This document shows, piece by piece, positions 8,020 to 15,591 of a stretch of 64,000 nt of DNA. The stretch covers positions 1,984,001 through 2,048,000 of the forward strand of contig NZ_CP015579.1 of assembly GCF_002163585.1 (NCBI RefSeq), read 5' to 3'. The translations under genes and the position numbers were made by a program. The notes under the pieces are model-generated. The model saw only the letters and a list, made by a program, of their open reading frames with translations. It did not search any database and was not told the origin of the DNA. The stretch is from Tatumella citrea (GTDB taxonomy: Bacteria; Pseudomonadota; Gammaproteobacteria; Enterobacterales; Enterobacteriaceae). How positions within the stretch are numbered: position 1 is the first letter of the stretch; every line of letters begins with the position of its first letter.

Positions 8020-9279
8020 ATGACAATTGAATCTGCTGTTTCACCATACCCTTCTTTATTACACGGCAACGGGCAGAGACTATGGGATAGCCTGATGTCG
8101 ATGGCACGCATTGGCGCTACATCGGGTGGAGGAAGTTCCAGGCTGGCGCTCTCTTCAGAAGACAGTGCCGGTCGCCATCAGTTTATTACTGCCTGCCAGG
8201 CGCTTGGCATGAGTGTAACCTCAGATGCGATTGGTAATCTGTTCTGTCGTTTTCAGGGGCAGGATCCGGAATTATTGCCGGTCACAATGGGGAGTCATCT
8301 TGATACTCAGCCTAAGGGTGGACGTTTTGACGGAGTTTATGGAGTTCTGGCAGCACTGGAAGTGGTGACTACTTTGCACCAGTTGCAGCTGACTCCACGA
8401 CGTACTATCGAAATTATTGTCTGGACCAACGAAGAAGGTGCCAGATTCACTCCGGCGATGATGGGCTCAGCAGTATTCACAGGCAAGATGTCTTTAGACG
8501 ATGCTTTATCCCGATGTGACAGTAGCAATATCGTACTGGCCGACGCACTGCTACAACAAGGTTGGCGTGGAGAGGCACCGGCTGGTCGGCCATTCGATGC
8601 CTATTTTGAAGCGCATATAGAGCAAGGTCCGGTACTGGAAGATGAGTCTCTGAGCATTGGAATTGTGACTGGTGGGCAGGCTATTCGCTGGCTGGATATT
8701 ACGGTCTGTGGCCAGGCAGCACATGCCGGGACGACCCCCATGAAAAACCGCCGCGATGCGATGTTCGCTACCAGCGAGATAATTTCTGCACTGGAAAGCC
8801 AGGCTGCTCTGTTTGCACCACAAGGGCTGATGACTATCGGTGAACTCGATATCTCGTCTGCGTCACGAAATACAATCGCAGGTAATATTCGATTTACCCT
8901 GGATATTCGTCATCCGGATGATGCGACGCTGCAAACATTTGACAGGCAATGCAGGGAGGTTATGCAACAGGTCGCCAGTCAGCGCCATGTCGGAATAAAT
9001 ATCAGCGAGCATTGGGTTAGCCCGGCAGTACCGTTTGATGATCAGTGCGTCTCGCTGGTGGAAAAAATGACCCTGCAACTGGGGTATCCCGGTCGTAAAA
9101 TGATCAGTGGTGCAGGGCATGATGCGATTAATATTGCAGGGCACTGTCCTACTGCGATGATATTTATTCCCTGCGCTGGTGGAATTAGCCATAACGAAGC
9201 CGAAAGTATTACGCCTGAAGACGCAGCATATGGGTTGGATGTATTACTTAATTCAGTCTGGCAACGAGCTAACCGGTAA
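8020..9279 (+). CDS. M20-family Zn-dependent hydrolase (N-carbamoyl-amino-acid/ureido hydrolase, HyuC/AllC type)
   Basis: 419 residues. The metal-site motifs of the amidase/hydantoinase-carbamoylase subfamily are present: 'GSHLDTQPKGGRFDG', 'VWTNEEGARF', 'FEAHIEQGPVLE' and 'SGAGHDAINIA'. The dimerisation insert 'TVCGQAAHAGTTPM' is also present. Enzymes of this group cleave N-carbamoyl amino acids, ureidoglycolate/allantoate or beta-ureido acids to release CO2 and ammonia. CCGGAG precedes the ATG. Its place between a hydroxyacid dehydrogenase and an RraA-like protein suggests use of a ureido or N-carbamoyl compound as carbon and nitrogen source. Confidence 0.9.
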   Translation: MTIESAVSPYPSLLHGNGQRLWDSLMSMARIGATSGGGSSRLALSSEDSAGRHQFITACQALGMSVTSDAIGNLFCRFQGQDPELLPVTMGSHLDTQPKGGRFDGVYGVLAALEVVTTLHQLQLTPRRTIEIIVWTNEEGARFTPAMMGSAVFTGKMSLDDALSRCDSSNIVLADALLQQGWRGEAPAGRPFDAYFEAHIEQGPVLEDESLSIGIVTGGQAIRWLDITVCGQAAHAGTTPMKNRRDAMFATSEIISALESQAALFAPQGLMTIGELDISSASRNTIAGNIRFTLDIRHPDDATLQTFDRQCREVMQQVASQRHVGINISEHWVSPAVPFDDQCVSLVEKMTLQLGYPGRKMISGAGHDAINIAGHCPTAMIFIPCAGGISHNEAESITPEDAAYGLDVLLNSVWQRANR

Positions 9280-9351
9280 TTGTTAAAGTTATTTTCATGA
9301 CTATTAATATTTAATTTTTCAGCCTGAATTTATTAATGCTGAGGGGTGAAC

Positions 9352-9987
9352 GTGGGTGACAGAGTGAACTATAAAAAAGAAACAGACATTCGGCAGTTAA
9401 TTCCACAGATGAATGCCATTGAGACGGCAACTTTTGGCCATATTCTGGATGAGGGGTTTATGGCCCCGGAAATACAGTCATTATTTCCGCAGTCCAGGTG
9501 TTTTGGTCCGGTAGTCACTGTCTCATTGCCGGACGATAATGGTTATATCCTTCCTGCCGCACTGGATGAAGTAAAGCCCGGAGATGTACTGGTGATTACC
9601 TGTCCTGACAGTGACCGCCATGCCTGCTGGGGGGAAGTGATGGCCACCGCAGCGAAATGTTCCGGCATAGCAGGAGTGATTATTGATGGCTTTGTGACTG
9701 ACCTGCATGCACTGACCAACATTGGATTACCGGTATGGTGTAAAGGACGATCGCCGCTGACGACTAAACGTCGTCAAAAAGAAGGGACAATTAATCAGCC
9801 AGTGGTCTGTGGAGGTATCGTGGTTACTCCGGGTGACTGGATTCTGGCCGACGAAAACGGAGTGCTCTGTCTTGCTCCGGATATATTTATCGGAAATTTA
9901 GATGAAGTTACTGAAATACAACGTCGTGAGCCCTCTTTGATTGAAAGGATAAATAAAGGAGAGCGGCTAAGTAAAATTTATCAATAA
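9352..9987 (+). CDS. RraA-like / HMG-aldolase superfamily protein
   Basis: About 211 residues. The RraA-like core is visible: 'GEVMATAAKCSGIAGVIIDGFVTDLHAL', then 'VVCGGIVVTPGDWILADENGVLCL'. The family includes 4-hydroxy-4-methyl-2-oxoglutarate and oxaloacetate aldolases/decarboxylases, which use an Arg-Asp pair after the 'DG' motif. Here the Arg position is Thr (FVTDL), so normal aldolase chemistry is doubtful. I chose GTG 9352 because GAGGGG at 9341-9346 is correctly spaced for it; GTG 9346 overlaps that site. It belongs to the operon from 6277. Confidence 0.8.
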   Translation: MGDRVNYKKETDIRQLIPQMNAIETATFGHILDEGFMAPEIQSLFPQSRCFGPVVTVSLPDDNGYILPAALDEVKPGDVLVITCPDSDRHACWGEVMATAAKCSGIAGVIIDGFVTDLHALTNIGLPVWCKGRSPLTTKRRQKEGTINQPVVCGGIVVTPGDWILADENGVLCLAPDIFIGNLDEVTEIQRREPSLIERINKGERLSKIYQ

Positions 9988-10029
9988 ATTAACTCCTGCT
10001 TTATCTGACTTATTTAACCGGAGAGTATT

Positions 10030-11355
10030 ATGACAAGTTCTGTTGAATTTGAGGCATTTTCATTGCCTGAAAAAAAAGTAAATATGCGAAAGGTGGCTTT
10101 AGCCAGTGTTATCGGAACGACCATTGAATGGTATGATCTGTTTATATTCGCCACAGCATCGGCGTTAGTTTTTAATAAAGTGTTTTTTCCGACATTTACG
10201 CCGTTAATCGGGACATTACTCGCGTTTGCAACTTTTGCTTCTGCCTACGGAGCCCGAATAGTAGGGGCTGCACTGTTCGGCCATTTTGGGGATAAACTTG
10301 GCCGGAAATCGATGCTACTGATTTCACTTCTGGCGATGGGATTATCCACCTTCGCGATTGGTCTGTTACCTGGTTATGAGAGTTTAGGGATTTGGGCCCC
10401 GGTTCTGCTGCTGACGCTGCGCCTGATTCAGGGACTGGCACTGGGGGGAGAATGGGGCGGCGCAGTGCTGATGGCAATAGAACATGCCCCTGAAAAAAAA
10501 CGAGGGCTGTATGGTTCCTGGGTGCAGATTGGCGTACCGGTCGGCACGCTGATTGCTAATCTGGCGTTCCTCGCGATGTCTGCCGGTTTTACCGGAGACA
10601 CCTTGCAAAGCTGGGGCTGGCGAATTCCGTTTCTCGCGAGCTCATTGCTGATTATCATTGGAATCTATATACGCCTCAGTATTCATGAAACACCTGTGTT
10701 CGAACAGACCCGCAGGACCGAACCCGAAGTCAAAATCCCGTTAGTTACCTTGATTCGTAAGTACTGGAAAGAAGTGCTGCTGGGGGGAATTGCTACCATG
10801 TCGACCGGGTCATCGTTCAATATTATTGTAGCGTTTGGCCTGACTTATGGTACCCGCACCCTGGATTTTACTCGCAGTGAAATGCTTTCGGTGGTTTTAG
10901 CCTCCTGCGCACTCTGTATTCTGCTGCTGCCACTGTTTGGCGCACTTTCTGATCGTATCGGTCGAAAACCGGTAATCATCGGCGGAATTATTGCAGAAGC
11001 GGTTGTCGCGTTCCCAATGTTCTGGCTGATGGATACCCGCGAACTCTGGCTGGTGTATATAGGCTATGGATTGCTGATGACCGCTTTTGCTGCAAATTAC
11101 GGTCCGATTGCCACCTTTCTGGCCGAACTGTTTGGCACCAGAGTTCGTTACTCCGGGCTTTCCGTAGCCTATATGCTTTCCGGGCTACTTGGCAGCGCCA
11201 CCACACCGGTGGTGACTACAGCACTTCTTTCGTGGACCGGAAAGGGATCATCGGTTGCCTGGTACATGATAGGTTCGGCACTGATTTCACTGCTGGCTTT
11301 ATTACTGCTAAGTGAAACTTTTCGTCGCCAGCTTAATTCCTCTGCTCACCGTTAA
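10030..11355 (+). CDS. MFS transporter, metabolite:H+ symporter (MHS) type, ShiA/ProP-like
   Basis: 441 residues with 12 hydrophobic segments. MHS-family marks are 'IGTTIEWYDLFIFATASALVF' in TM1, 'GARIVGAALFGHFGDKLGRK' (loop 2-3) and 'LRLIQGLALGGEWGGAVLMA'. Family members import organic acids and zwitterions such as shikimate, citrate, dicarboxylates and betaines. CCGGAGAG precedes the ATG. It sits 42 bp after the RraA-like gene and is probably the importer for this operon's substrate. Confidence 0.9.
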   Translation: MTSSVEFEAFSLPEKKVNMRKVALASVIGTTIEWYDLFIFATASALVFNKVFFPTFTPLIGTLLAFATFASAYGARIVGAALFGHFGDKLGRKSMLLISLLAMGLSTFAIGLLPGYESLGIWAPVLLLTLRLIQGLALGGEWGGAVLMAIEHAPEKKRGLYGSWVQIGVPVGTLIANLAFLAMSAGFTGDTLQSWGWRIPFLASSLLIIIGIYIRLSIHETPVFEQTRRTEPEVKIPLVTLIRKYWKEVLLGGIATMSTGSSFNIIVAFGLTYGTRTLDFTRSEMLSVVLASCALCILLLPLFGALSDRIGRKPVIIGGIIAEAVVAFPMFWLMDTRELWLVYIGYGLLMTAFAANYGPIATFLAELFGTRVRYSGLSVAYMLSGLLGSATTPVVTTALLSWTGKGSSVAWYMIGSALISLLALLLLSETFRRQLNSSAHR

Positions 11356-11375
11356 TTTTATTCCTGATAACCCGG

Positions 11376-11404
11376 GCCCGACTGTTATTTGCAGCCGGGC
11401 TTTT
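11376..11404 (+). terminator. Terminator-like hairpin between MHS transporter and RidA gene
   Basis: GCCCGACTG (11376-11384) pairs with CAGCCGGGC (11392-11400) with one mismatch, followed by TTTT. It lies between the transporter stop and the RidA start, whose ribosome binding site is just beyond it. It could terminate or attenuate, reducing RidA expression relative to the upstream genes. Confidence 0.5.
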
Positions 11405-11418
11405 CACAGAGAATCACT

Positions 11419-11814
11419 ATGATAAAGCGTTTTCAGTCAATTCCCGGTACTCCCGCAGTGGCCGGTCCATATTCTCAGGCTGTCGTCAGTGGAGGTTTTG
11501 TGTTTACGGCGGGCCAGATTCCGGTATCTCCACTGGATAATCAGTCACCACCAGATTTTGAACAACAGGTACGGCAAATTATGAATAACCTCCGGCAGAC
11601 ATTACTGGCTGCCGGTTCAGATTTACAACACGTGGTTAAGATGAATGGTTATCTGACAGATCCTGACCAGCTTGAAACTTATAATCGTGTCTACCGGGAA
11701 TTTATGGGTGATACTCTCCCGGCCAGAACTACAGTATGTGTCAGTTTGTGGGGAGTCTCTATGGAGATTGACTGCATTGCGGAGTGTATCAGTCCAGATC
11801 AGCAGTCAGAGTAA
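11419..11814 (+). CDS. RidA-family (YjgF/UK114) protein, second copy
   Basis: 131 residues with Rid features 'IPGTPAVAGPYSQAVVSGGFVFTAGQIP' at the N-terminus and 'ARTTVCVSLWGVSMEIDCIAEC' near the C-terminus, which supplies the conserved Arg and Glu. This set is closer to canonical imine deaminases than the copy at 1718-2119. ATG 11419 is chosen because CAGAGAA precedes it; the upstream in-frame start falls within the hairpin region. It is the last rightward gene of the operon, convergent with the LysR gene 15 bp away. Confidence 0.88.
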   Translation: MIKRFQSIPGTPAVAGPYSQAVVSGGFVFTAGQIPVSPLDNQSPPDFEQQVRQIMNNLRQTLLAAGSDLQHVVKMNGYLTDPDQLETYNRVYREFMGDTLPARTTVCVSLWGVSMEIDCIAECISPDQQSE

Positions 11815-11828
11815 TTCCGGTTGAACAG

Positions 11829-12752
11829 TTAACCGGAAGCTGAAGTGATTTTTTCCCGGAGAAAGCAGAGAAAAGCATGCTCTGCTTTATTCATTTTTAA
11901 CACCTCATTCCACATCAGATACAGGGTAACTTTTGCTACTCCTTCATACGGGGGCAGACGCCAGAGTTGACCTTGTGTTTCTTCATGTTTTACCACATGT
12001 TCAGGGAGTGCTCCGATACCCAGGCCGCACCGAATCATTCTGATCACCTCATGAATATCAGGACTGACACCACGAGTAGTACCCTGCAAATTGTAGCGTA
12101 TCCGAAAGCTGGTCAGAGGGGCCAGAACACCGTCCGGCTGATCTCCGGAAAACGAAACAAAGTGTTCATGAGTTAGATCATCGGTGGTTATCTGACGCAA
12201 ACCGGACAAGCGGTGGGATTTACCGCAATAGAGATAGTAGTTCTGGGCAAGCAGCGGCATATCTGCAATACCCGGGATATAGCGGTGCTTTAGTGCGATC
12301 CCCAGAGCTGCCTGGTAATGGAGCAAAGCATGCTGGACATCTGAACTGGAACCGCTAGAAATATCAAAAGTTACCCGCGGGTGCTGCTGGTGAAATTCAG
12401 CCATTGCATCGTCCAGAATCGTACTTTGTACGGCAGAAACAGAACAAAGTCGGACAGTTCCGGTGAGATCCTTCGGAGTGTCCTGTACAGCAACGGACAG
12501 ACGGGCCAGGGTACCATAAATGGTTAGCGCTTCTTTATAGACCAGTTCGCCGGCGGCAGTCAGGCTAAATGAGGAGCCATTACGCAGGATCAGTGCTTCG
12601 TCCAGTTGCTCTTCCAGCCGCTTTAGCGCCAAGCTGACTGCTGGTTGCGTCAGATGCAGGCGGATTGCTGCTTTGCTGATGCTTTTTTCCTGCACAATAG
12701 CGAGAAAAGTACGTAACAGATTCCAGTCCAGACGGTCATGGGTGCGGGACAT
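11829..12752 (-). CDS. LysR-family transcriptional regulator
   Basis: 307 residues with an N-terminal helix-turn-helix ('WNLLRTFLAIVQEKSISKAA' followed by 'IRLHLTQPAVSLALKRLEEQL') and a LysR substrate-binding domain. The proteins usually activate a divergent or neighbouring operon with a pathway intermediate. The ribosome binding site before ATG 12752 is weak. It is convergent with the aldolase/hydrolase operon, the likely target, although a LexA-type operator lies about 170 bp upstream of its start. Confidence 0.88.
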   Translation of the reverse strand: MSRTHDRLDWNLLRTFLAIVQEKSISKAAIRLHLTQPAVSLALKRLEEQLDEALILRNGSSFSLTAAGELVYKEALTIYGTLARLSVAVQDTPKDLTGTVRLCSVSAVQSTILDDAMAEFHQQHPRVTFDISSGSSSDVQHALLHYQAALGIALKHRYIPGIADMPLLAQNYYLYCGKSHRLSGLRQITTDDLTHEHFVSFSGDQPDGVLAPLTSFRIRYNLQGTTRGVSPDIHEVIRMIRCGLGIGALPEHVVKHEETQGQLWRLPPYEGVAKVTLYLMWNEVLKMNKAEHAFLCFLREKITSASG

Positions 12753-12910
12753 AACAATAATTCACAGATTTAAAGCAGCTACAGTCGCTGCAGAGCAGAA
12801 AATACGATAAGTAATAGTAATGTTGAATCTCACCAAAGCAGTAATACATTTTGCCTATCCCCCGGTTAGCCACGACCTGAATTAATTTTTCAGTGCGCTA
12901 TAGCTACAGG

Positions 12911-12948
12911 AATACGAGATACTGTATATATATACAGTATCTCGTATT
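12911..12948. promoter_or_regulatory. 38-bp perfect palindrome containing a consensus LexA (SOS) box
   Basis: Positions 12911-12948 equal their own reverse complement. The central 20 bp (12920-12939) read TACTGTATATATATACAGTA, the E. coli LexA consensus without deviation. The flanks AATACGAGA/TCTCGTATT extend the symmetry. It lies between the ends of a leftward LysR gene (start 12752) and a leftward DUF4865 gene (end 13007). No known SOS gene is adjacent; the LysR gene, or a 37-codon leftward frame at 12736-12849, would be the first downstream. LexA binding is a strong sequence-based prediction; the regulated gene is uncertain. Confidence 0.75.
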
Positions 12949-13006
12949 TTACTTATCCCTGGTCATTTATTCGGCGCTGTGGGTGGTTTATTGAACAATC
13001 TCTGGT

Positions 13007-13531
13007 TCAATTATGACCTGAATTGACTGCGCCATGTGAAATGTAACCAATTCGCAAGTTGTCAGCTTGTGGCTGAGGGGAGTCTGATAACGTTACATCC
13101 AGTAATTCCCGGCGGCTGACATCCCATCCGGCAAGCTGTCCGCTGAGCGGCAGGCCTGAGGGATCAGCTTCCGGGCTGAGGATCTGACTGGTGATTGACA
13201 GATGTTTTGCTGAACTGAGCTGCGAAATATCCGGTGTGCGCAGGGCCATCCAGCGGCGGATATCAGGCTGACCGAAGCTATTGACTGCACCGGCAAACAA
13301 CGGGCCGGATAAAAATGTATCCATCGCCTCACTGCTTTCCCAGACATAGAGAGGTGCGTAGCAGTTGCGGGTTTCCGGTTGCAATGGTTGGTCGCGACGG
13401 CTGTACAACCAGCTTTTAAACACTAAACCGGGATGATTTTCAAATAAGGGGCCTTTATCGGCAATGCGTTGTTCTATCAACGCCATATCGTAATCGTCCG
13501 CCAGTTCGAAGCGGTATTGCATAATAATCAT
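13007..13531 (-). CDS. DUF4865-family protein
   Basis: 174 residues beginning 'MQYRFELADDYDMALIEQRI', with 'GLVFKSWLYSRRD', 'NCYAPLYVWESSEAMDTFL' and 'GPLFAGAVNSFGQP'. These are typical of the DUF4865 family, a predicted dimeric alpha-beta barrel relative of unknown function. Its ATG overlaps the stop of the tautomerase gene (ATGA) and GAGG lies 7 bases upstream. It is third and last in the operon CMD-tautomerase-DUF4865. The family commonly travels with tautomerase and LysR genes; a role in detoxifying or oxidising a small aromatic or quinone is only a guess. Confidence 0.8.
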   Translation of the reverse strand: MIIMQYRFELADDYDMALIEQRIADKGPLFENHPGLVFKSWLYSRRDQPLQPETRNCYAPLYVWESSEAMDTFLSGPLFAGAVNSFGQPDIRRWMALRTPDISQLSSAKHLSITSQILSPEADPSGLPLSGQLAGWDVSRRELLDVTLSDSPQPQADNLRIGYISHGAVNSGHN

Positions 13532-13917
13532 ATCTTAACCTCGCTTAGCATGACGCCCCGGCTGAAACTCCAGTCATCACTGCTGTTAAAAGTGATGATG
13601 ATCATTACATCATCAGGGCGAATACCGACGGACTGTTGAAGTTCCCTGGTCAGCATCCGGTAAAATTGCTGCTTCTGTACCCGGCTGCGAGGGCGGCCTG
13701 CGGTAATTTCAAATAAAATACATTGCTCACTCCGGCCGTCGCTCAGGTAACCCGTGTCAAAACTGAACTCAGTCGCAGTCAGCTGGTTGATTATCTGAAA
13801 CCGGTCATCTGGCGGTACCTCAAATTCAGCAACCAGACAACGATGAAGTACATCACTGATAGTCTGTAACTGTTCACGGCTGTAACAATGTCGGGTACTT
13901 ATTCGGGTAACAGGCAT
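13528..13917 (-). CDS. Tautomerase-family protein (Tautomerase_2 / 4-OT-like)
   Basis: 129 residues starting Met-Pro ('MPVTRISTRHCYSREQLQTI'). Removal of Met would expose the catalytic Pro1 of the 4-oxalocrotonate tautomerase/MSAD superfamily. The length, about twice that of 4-OT, and 'GRPRSRVQKQQFYRMLTREL' fit the Tautomerase_2 group. The start at 13917 is set by that Met-Pro and by the one-base overlap (TGATG) with the preceding gene. It probably acts on keto-enol substrates. Confidence 0.88.
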   Translation of the reverse strand: MPVTRISTRHCYSREQLQTISDVLHRCLVAEFEVPPDDRFQIINQLTATEFSFDTGYLSDGRSEQCILFEITAGRPRSRVQKQQFYRMLTRELQQSVGIRPDDVMIIITFNSSDDWSFSRGVMLSEVKI

Positions 13918-14225
13918 CAGTCTGGTTCTCCTTCCATACAATCGAGGCCGGATGCGGCAGCCGGCCACCCGGCATAGAAGGCCAGATGAGTGAACAGCTC
14001 ACTCAGTTCATCCCGGGTAACACCATTTTGTTGTGCAAAGCCAATGTGCCAGCGTAGCTGTGGTAAACGTCCCATCGCAGCCAGTGTCGCGACCGTTATC
14101 AGGCTCCGGTCACGGGCTGAAAGGCCGGGTCGTTGCCAGATATTACCGAACAGTAACTGCTCGCTGATTTCTGCCAGCTCCGGGGCAAGGCGACGTAATG
14201 AATCGGGTATGCTGTGGCTACTCAT
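13917..14225 (-). CDS. Carboxymuconolactone decarboxylase (CMD)-family protein
   Basis: 102 residues with CMD-domain features 'GLSARDRSLITVATLAAMGRLPQLRWHIGFAQQNGVTRDELSELF' and 'HLAFYAGWPAAASGL' (motifs quoted in parts; residues about 35-95). It has no CxxC, so it is not an AhpD peroxidase; the small gamma-CMD type fits. AGGAGA precedes the ATG. It is first gene of a three-gene operon divergent from the LysR gene at 14324. Confidence 0.85.
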   Translation of the reverse strand: MSSHSIPDSLRRLAPELAEISEQLLFGNIWQRPGLSARDRSLITVATLAAMGRLPQLRWHIGFAQQNGVTRDELSELFTHLAFYAGWPAAASGLDCMEGEPD

Positions 14226-14270
14226 CTGATTCTCCTGTGAAGTTGCTCGCTATTATCTGCGGCCTGCTTT

Positions 14271-14318
14271 ATCCTGAAAATCAAATCATTTGGAATTAAC
14301 CATCCCGATTATCAGGAT
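14271..14318. promoter_or_regulatory. Inverted repeat in the CMD/LysR divergent promoter
   Basis: ATCCTGAAAAT (14271-14281) and ATTATCAGGAT (14308-14318) are reverse complements at 10 of 11 positions, 26 bp apart. They sit in the 98-bp gap between the divergent CMD operon and its LysR gene. A LysR autoregulatory and activation site would be expected here. The right arm lies just before the LysR start and would also block its translation or transcription. Confidence 0.45.
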
Positions 14319-14323
14319 TATTA

Positions 14324-15205
14324 ATGGATAAAATTATTCCTGCGCTGGACAGCGATGCGTTGCGCAGCTTTGTCACCGGTATTGAATGTGGCAGTTTTGC
14401 TCAGGCGGCGGTGCTACTGTGCCGGTCAACCTCAGCTGTCAGTGCTCAGTTAAAAAAACTCGAATCACAGTGTGGGACCCCGTTGGTGGTGAAACAGGGA
14501 AGACACCTGCAACTCACTCCCCGGGGAGAGCTGTTGATGAGTTATGCGAGAAGGCTGCTGGCCATCAATGATGAAGCGTTGCGTGCAATAAAAGGTGAGC
14601 TACTGAGTGGAGAGATTCGTATCGGATTACAGGAGGATTTCGGGGAATCACTGATGCCCGGAATACTTGGGCAGTTTAAAAGACATCACCCGGATCTGCG
14701 AATTTTTGCCAGAGTCGATCGCCAGCAGGCTCTGAATCGTGGACTGCAGGAAAATGACCTGGATTTGGCATTGCTCTGGCAGTCGGAGAGGGCGCCGACC
14801 GACCAATGGCTGACGGAGTGCCAGCTGGAATGGATCTATCACCCTGATTTTGATCCGCAACATTATCTGCAACGGGGTGAGCCACTGCCGCTGGTAATGT
14901 TTGAAAGCCCGTGTGTCATGCGCCGTCATGCCATCGATTGTCTTGATAAAGCCGGGATCCCCTGGCGGGTGATGTTTGTCAGCCACAGCCTGCAGGGGAT
15001 CCGCGCTGCCGTTCAGGCCGGTCTGGGAATCACCGTCCGTAGTCGCCTGGGAATGCCTGAATCATTGCAGTTTGGACATCCGCACCTGCCGTCCCCCGGA
15101 AAATTGGGGATCAGTCTGCAACGGAGTATGCATGCTCAGGAAAATCAGGCGGCCAGCGATTTGCTGAGCAATCTGATAGTGAGTTCACTTTCAGGGATTC
15201 ATTAG
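14324..15205 (+). CDS. LysR-family transcriptional regulator
   Basis: 293 residues with a winged HTH ('LRSFVTGIECGSFAQAAVLL' then 'CRSTSAVSAQLKKLESQCG') and a periplasmic-binding-like effector domain. AGGA precedes the ATG. It is divergent from the CMD/tautomerase/DUF4865 operon and is the expected regulator of it. The effector is unknown. Confidence 0.9.
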   Translation: MDKIIPALDSDALRSFVTGIECGSFAQAAVLLCRSTSAVSAQLKKLESQCGTPLVVKQGRHLQLTPRGELLMSYARRLLAINDEALRAIKGELLSGEIRIGLQEDFGESLMPGILGQFKRHHPDLRIFARVDRQQALNRGLQENDLDLALLWQSERAPTDQWLTECQLEWIYHPDFDPQHYLQRGEPLPLVMFESPCVMRRHAIDCLDKAGIPWRVMFVSHSLQGIRAAVQAGLGITVRSRLGMPESLQFGHPHLPSPGKLGISLQRSMHAQENQAASDLLSNLIVSSLSGIH

Positions 15206-15591
15206 GAGTGGGTGTCAGGGATGTGCAGCGAAAATGATTAACCGGTCTGTATAATTGCAAGGGGTAATATTCCTTTTTCAGACAGCCGTAGCGGTACAAC
15301 GACCCAGCGTCGGGCCGGAAGGCGACTCTTTACAATAGAAATGCAGGGAATAAGTGCCGGATATTTTATGGTGAACAACTTAGGTTTATAAGCTGTTATC
15401 TCTTAAGACTGTTATTTGTAACTTTATTTTCACAAGCATTGATGGTTTTTAACTTTAAAGTGTAATTATTTCTATGCATTTGTAAATTTTAAGTTACTTT
15501 TTGAGATTTCAGGTGCCATTGAACGTTAGTATAAAACCGCGTGAGTACTGTCGTCGCGGGCAGAAAATAATACTAAGCATCAAGGAAATTT
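15206..15591. other. Intergenic region upstream of the sorbitol/fructose-type dehydrogenase operon
   Basis: About 390 bp, AT-rich in its second half (15390-15530). No reading frame I would support. It should hold the promoter for the dehydrogenase operon; AAGGA at 15582-15586 is the ribosome binding site of the small subunit. I see no clear operator. Confidence 0.4.

Noticed and set aside
12911..12948. Reading the 38-bp palindrome as an intrinsic terminator
   Set aside because: The stem is AT-rich with no separate loop and no T-run on the strand of the genes beside it; the exact LexA consensus explains it better.
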